Assembly: GCF_033118175.1 (NCBI RefSeq)
Contig: NC_083694.1
Location: 34,929,608-34,993,607 of the forward strand
Length of the DNA stretch: 64,000 nucleotides
Reading direction: 5' to 3'
DNA from: Dama dama
Taxonomy: Eukaryota > Chordata > Mammalia > Artiodactyla > Cervidae
Below the pieces are notes generated by a model. It was given only the letters and a program-made list of their open reading frames with translations, made no database searches and was not told the origin of the DNA. Position numbers and translations under genes: made by a program. Numbering within the stretch: position 1 is the first letter of the stretch; every line of letters starts with the position of its first letter. Positions 1 through 64,000 of this stretch are shown piece after piece.

Positions 1-1309
1 TATACCTGTAACTTGTGTGTTTTTCTTTATAAACACTTCAAAAAAAGACTATTAAAATAATATAAAATACATATATATTATATCTGGTACAGGAAAGACT
101 GAGATTAGAGAGTCTTTTTAAGCTTTCCATATTAGTATATTTAACTTCTATACTAATTAGCTACTTTTAATGTAAATCTGCTATGGGCCAAAGTGCACCC
201 CTCCAAAATTTGTATGTTGAAGCCCCAAACCCAAATGTGACTATATTCAGAGATAGGGCTAGAAGGAAGTAATTAAGGTTAAATGAGGTCATAAAGCTGG
301 GGTCCTAACCCTATAAGATTAGTAACCTTATAAGAAGGGATACCAGAGCACTTGTGTATGCTTGTGCTTTCTCTCGCTCCCTCTCTCCACCCAACTGCCC
401 CCACCATATGAGGATGTTAGGATATAACAAGATGGCCTTGTGTAAGCCAAGAAGAAAGACCTCACCAGGAATCAAATAGACTTCCCAACCTCCAGAAATA
501 TGAGAAAATGTATTTTGGTTGTTTAAGCCACCCAGTCTGTGATATTTTATTATGGCAGTCCGAGCAGACTAATAAAACAAGGTCCTAGAGAACTTGGCCC
601 TAATAAAATATATTTAGAGTCAGACAAATTTTGTATGAAGTGGAAAGCGATGAATCTGGGTTCTTAAGAGCAAAATAAAGGTAAAGGAAGACTATCTACA
701 ACTCCTAGCCTATATTGTAATCCTAGCCAATGTGGCTAACTAAATTTATTTAAATTTTATTTAAAATCCAGGTTCTCAGTCCCAACAGCCACATTTCAAG
801 TATTCAATAGCCACATGTATTGGACAGTGCAGATAGAGAATATTTTCTTCATTGCAGAAAGTTTAGAGGCCAACACTATATATGGATCCAGGAAGGAATA
901 TGATGATTTGAATTAGCTTCCTAATAAACCTTTCTGATTAGAAATCAAGTTATTATAAGCGTTTGTGCAAGAAAAGCGATATAATTCAACCAAGACAAAG
1001 CTCAACAGAAAGAATAAATGGCAGAATATTTAGCTGTTCAAGGTTGATAAGAGCAAGGTAGTTATCTATAAAATTGGTCCTCAATCACTTTATAGGAACA
1101 TTCTCAACCTTGCAACCTAAAGCTATTTGGTATTATGCTATCTAATTCTAGTATAATGTATATTTAATTCATTTTGCTAACTATATAATTGAAGTGGCTA
1201 TAAGATGACCAATGCAACAAGATATTTATTTATATATTTATTTAATATATTATCACTGCAGATAATGGGTTTATATATTAGCATAAAAATAAGATAAATT
1301 ATAATTTAC
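1..1309 (-). other. KIFAP3 intron (partial) downstream of the last exon in window
   Basis: AT-rich intron sequence. The first half holds a solitary MaLR-type LTR; the rest shows no gene or clear repeat to me. The 3' splice site of this intron is outside the window. Confidence 0.8.
181..580 (+). repeat. Solo LTR of MaLR type (MLT1/MST-like)
   Basis: The stretch follows the MaLR LTR layout. It opens with cccctccaaaatttgtatgt, then a block around gaggtcataaagctggggtc, then taagaagggataccagagca. It closes with gtttaagccacccagtctgt and a cgagcagactaat end. It is about 400 bases with no internal coding region, so it looks like an old solitary LTR lying antisense to KIFAP3. The subfamily is not resolvable by eye. 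Confidence 0.75.
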
Positions 1310-60299
<58,990 letters not shown>

Positions 60300-61134
60300 C
60301 TGCAGGCAAATCAGAATTTTCCAACTCAGTTATTATTAAAGTAACAATTTAAACAATACTTCTTTTAAATAAATAATTTATAAAACATTTAAATGTACCT
60401 GACATAGTCTCTTTTGGTAACATATAATAAAGCATAAGACATAGCTAGACTTAGAAAAAAATGCAAAACAATGATTTTCCTCGAATTGGACAAATGAGAT
60501 AACAAAAGGAATGGTAAAGTCTACATCTGATTCATCTAGGTAGGATAGCACATCCAGAGACCAGTTTTAAAACAGTCTTTCTGATGTCATATATATATAT
60601 TTACATTATATAAAGTTTTCAGTTATTATTAGATATGAAAATCCATAGTGACATAAATAAATCATTTTCTTGACCATATTCACAGTCATAGTTTTCTGTT
60701 AAGGACGGAACACAATATTAACATATTCAGATTTGATTATTCTGATGGAAATTATGCAGAAGAAAAAAAAAAAGTAGGATGCATTTTAAAACTTATATAA
60801 GGAATGCTGAGGAACAAATGAATATAGTTATATTTGTTAGTACATTAAAAAAACAGGTTCTTCCTCCTTTTTAATTTAGTCCAGGAGATTCACTGCAAGA
60901 TGAATAAGAAAAGGTTGTTCAAAATCTAGAAACAATTGCCAATTTACATGGATTCATGACACCAAAAAAAGCTATAAGGACAAAAAATTAGGTTCAGGGT
61001 AAAGACTCAAACTGGTGGCAAAAGACTCTTGCAAGCAGATGCACTCATGCAAGGCTTAGATTAAAAAAGAAAATGTAAGAAAGTAGCCACTATGCTGAAA
61101 TACTTCTTAGTGAAGATGGCTAGTGAAGATGGCT

Positions 61135-62599
61135 TAGTGAAAAGGCAGAGGAACCAGAGATCAAATTGCCAACATTTGTTGGATCATTGAAAAAGCGAGA
61201 GTTCCGAAGAAACATCTACTTCTGCTTTATTGACTATGCTAAAGCCTTTGACTGTGTGGATCACAACAAAATGTAGAAAATTCTTCAAGAGATGGGAATA
61301 CCAGACAACCTGACCTGCCTCTTGAGAAATCTGTATGCAGGTCAGGAAGCAACAGTTAGAACTGGACATGGAACAACAGACTGGTTCCAAGTAGGGAAAG
61401 GAGTACATCAAGGCTGTATATTGTCACCCTGTTTGTTTAACTTATATGCAGAGTATATCATGAGAAATGCTAGCCTGGATGAAGCACAAGCTGGAATCAA
61501 TACTGCCAGGAGAAATATCAATAACTTCAGATATGCAGATGACATCACAGTTCAGTTCAGTCGCTCAGTTGTATCCAACTCTTTGCAATCTCATGGACCG
61601 CACCATGCCAGGCCTCCCTGTCCATCACCAACTCCCAAAGTCTACTCAAACTCATGTCCATTGAGTCGGTGATGCCATCCAACCATCTCATCCTCTGCCA
61701 TCCCCTTCTCTTCCTGCCTTCAATCTTTCCCAGCTTCAGGGTCTTTTCAAACGAGTCAGTTTTTCTCATCAGGTGGCCAAAGTATTAGAGTTTCAGCTTC
61801 AGCATCAGTCCTTCAAATGAATATTCAGGACTGATACCACACTCACGGCATAAAGAGAAGAAGAACTGAAGAGCCTTTTGATGAAAGTGAAAAAGGAGAG
61901 TGAAAAAGTTGGTTTAAAACTCAACATTCAGAAAACTAAGATCATGACATCCGGTCCCACCACTTCATGGGAAATAGAAGGGGAAACAATGGAAACAGTG
62001 AGAGACTTTATTTTGGGGGGCTCCAAAATCACTACAGATGGTGACTGCAACCATGAAATTATAAGATGCTTACTCCTTGGAAGAAAAGTTATTCACAATC
62101 TAGACAGCATATTAAAAAGCAGAGACATTATTTTGCCAACAAAGGTCCATCTAGTCAAAGCTATGGTTTTTCCAGTGGTCATGTATGGATGTGGCAATTG
62201 GACTACAAAGAAAGCTGAGCACTGAAGAATTGATGCTTTTGAACCGTGGTGTTGGAGAAGACTCTTGAGAGTCCCTTGGACAGAAAGGAGATCAAACCAG
62301 TCCATCCTAAAGGAAATCAGTCCTCAATATTCATTGGAAGGACTGATACTAAAGCTGAAACTCCCAATACTTTGGCCACTTGATGCGAAGAACTGACTCA
62401 ATGGAAAAGACCCTGATGCTGGGAGGAATTGGGGGCAGGAGGAGAAGGGGACGACAGAGGATGAGATGGTTGGATGACATCCTTGACTCAATGGACATGA
62501 GTTTGAGTAAACTCTAAGAGTTGGTGACGGACAGGGAAGCCTGGCATGCTGCAGTCCATAAGGTCGCAAAGAGTCGGACACGACTAAGCGAAATGAACT
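61135..62599 (+). mobile_element. BovB (RTE) LINE with partial RT domain, split by an inverted BovB fragment
   Basis: 5'-truncated BovB starting at aaaggcagaggaaccagaga. RT motif A reads FIDYAKAFDCVDHN, followed by the LLRNLYAGQEATVRTGHGTT and QGCILSPCLFNLYAEY blocks and YADD at 61532-61543. Just after YADD a minus-strand BovB end interrupts it (61549-61832). The frame resumes at about 61841 and runs to the shared 3' end. A frameshift near 61199, an in-frame stop near 61274 and the insertion mean it is dead. The 10-mer gaagatggct flanks it (61125-61134 and 62600-62609). Antisense to KIFAP3. Confidence 0.93.
61549..61832 (-). mobile_element. Inverted BovB 3' fragment nested in BovB
   Basis: It starts (plus strand) agttcagttcagtcgctcag, the complement of the BovB tail, and ends near ttcaggactgat. 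Host text gacatcac before and gataccac after is consistent with a short, mutated target-site duplication. On the minus strand it encodes the KRRGWQRMRWLDGITDSMDM tail. Confidence 0.9.
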
Positions 62600-63189
62600 G
62601 AAGATGGCTAAGTTTGGGAGAGACTGAAGGTATTAGAGGCAACAGGGATAGAGACCTTAGAAAAATGTCCTGCACTCAGCATCTTTGAAGTCATTATTCA
62701 GACACAGATGCTCTCTCCTGAAACAAGTCTAGTAAAGTGATTTGAATATTATTCCCAGTTATACAGTCATCCCCAAATCTGGTCCTCTTGGGATTCTATA
62801 AGCTACCATATAGCTTTCAATACATTCCTTTTATGTTTGACTTTGCTGGTGAGGTTTCTATTATCTGCAACAAGAATCCTAGCAGTACTGTGTCTCTTTA
62901 TTTTAGTTTTTCTCCAAAAAATTTTCATTAAACCAAAACTTTTATTAAACCAAACATTTGGTTTTTTAAGTTCCTACCTTTTAAGTCTTTTAAACTACTG
63001 AATATTTTTGTATAATTTTAGCCGCATATCAGAAAGTAGAAATATAAATGAGAACTCATTCTGAGAAAAACCCTGAAAAGACCTCTCCATGTTTAATTTT
63101 AACAAGAAACTGGAAAATCTTGAGCTTCCATAAATCTGATTGAGAACAGGCACAATAGAAATTCTATAAATATAATTTTGGAAATTTTC

Positions 63190-64000
63190 TAATTAGTCTT
63201 TTTTAGAAGAGTTTTAGATTTACAGAAAAATAGTACAGAAAGTACAGTTACCATGTATGTCCCCACTAGAAAGTGAAGTTGCTCAGTCGTGTCCGACTCT
63301 TTGCGACCCCGTGGACTGTAGCCTACCAGGCTCCTCCGTCCATGGGATTCTCCAGGCAAGAATACTGGAGTGGGTTACCATTTCCTTCTCCAGGGGATCT
63401 TCCCAACCCAGAGATGGTACCCGGGTCTCCCGCGTTGGAGGCAAACGCTTTAACTTCTGAGCCACCAGGGAAGCCCATGTCCCCACTACCCTCCCTCAAT
63501 ACAGTTTCTTCTATTATTGCCATCTTGTGATAACTTTGTCATAACTGAGGAATCATTTTGATATACTATTTACTAAAGTGTACAGTTTACATTAGGGTTC
63601 AGTCTGTAGTGTATAGTTCTGTGGGCTTGAACAAATGCCTAATTTCATGTATCTATCATTAAAGTATCACACAAAATAGTTTCAACTACCCTAAAAATGC
63701 CCTATGCTCCACATATTCTCCCCTTCCCCACGGCATAACCCCTAACAACTTCTAATCTACTTTTACTTCAGTTTTGCCTTTTCTAGGTGGTCATAGAGTT
63801 GGAATCATACAGTATATAACTTTTCCAGTCTGGCTTCTTTCATTTAGTAATATGCATTTAGGTTCCTCCATGTCTTCTCATAGCTTGATGGTTGATTTCT
63901 TTTAGTGCTGAATAATACTTGACTATATGGATGCAACATGGTTTGCTTACTCTTTTGCCTACTGAAGGATATTTTGGTTGCTTCCAATTGTTGACAGTTA
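63190..64000 (-). repeat. Old L1M sequence
   Basis: The plus strand shows gagttttagatttacagaaa at 63.2 kb, then past a SINE tttgccttttctaggtggtc, ggaatcatacagtatataac and tatggatgcaacatggtttg. This is reversed L1M 3' material running past the window edge. Confidence 0.7.
63269..63476 (-). repeat. Bov-tA SINE with target-site duplication
   Basis: The plus strand shows gaagttgctcagtcgtgtcc, ctccaggcaagaatactgga and the head complement gagccaccagggaagccc. The 12-mer atgtccccacta flanks it exactly (63257-63268 and 63477-63488). Low divergence, inserted into old L1M. Confidence 0.94.

Larger units (their letters stand above)
60300..64000 (-). other. KIFAP3 intron (partial) upstream of the first exon in window
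   Basis: From the exon outward: 60300-61130 AT-rich with no recognised feature, then the nested BovB, about 600 bases without recognised content, then old L1M with a Bov-tA. The upstream exon and promoter lie outside. Confidence 0.75.

Noticed and set aside
181..580. A promoter or complete endogenous retrovirus at the left end
   Set aside because: Only one degraded LTR-like unit is seen, with no internal genes or partner LTR, so it is treated as a solo MaLR LTR.
61292..61672. 126-codon plus-strand open frame with RT motifs
   Set aside because: Its first two-thirds is BovB RT, then it runs into an inverted BovB fragment read in a meaningless frame. It is a chimera of dead elements.

Overview
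This window is mammalian genomic DNA from a ruminant, most likely a bovid such as cattle, yak, buffalo, sheep or goat. The species group is inferred from many copies of the ruminant LINE BovB (RTE clade) and of the Bov-tA and CHR-type tRNA-derived SINEs, set in AT-rich intronic DNA with older mammalian MIR, L1M, MaLR and Tigger remains. The exact species cannot be told from the sequence alone.

There is one protein-coding gene, on the minus strand: KIFAP3, encoding kinesin-associated protein 3 (KAP3), the armadillo-repeat subunit of heterotrimeric kinesin-2. Thirteen internal coding exons lie between 60299 (5' side) and 1310 (3' side). Joined, they give 1634 bases of open reading frame with no frameshift or stop, covering about residues 55 to 600 of the roughly 792-residue mammalian protein. 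The first exons and promoter lie beyond base 64000. The C-terminal exons, stop codon and 3' UTR lie beyond base 1.

Layout in gene order: 64000-60300 upstream intron (old L1, Bov-tA, a nested BovB); 60299-46721 six exons for the N-terminal part, including one AT-AC minor-spliceosome intron; 46720-34227 two exons separated by L1-rich introns; 34226-11822 a 22.4 kb intron with a BovB inverted repeat and a repeat-poor stretch that looks like conserved non-coding DNA; 11821-1310 five exons for the central armadillo repeats; 1309-1 downstream intron with a MaLR LTR.

I found no second protein-coding gene, RNA gene, CRISPR array or new multi-gene system. The most interesting signals are the U12-type AT-AC intron, a BovB inverted repeat of about 670 bp per arm, BovB copies disrupted at or near the reverse-transcriptase YADD motif, two apparent poly(A)-only retroinsertions with target-site duplications, two diverged direct duplications of 108 and 116 bp, and a candidate conserved enhancer near 18.6-19.3 kb. 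Protein comparisons and repeat-family names rest on remembered family sequences, not on a database search.
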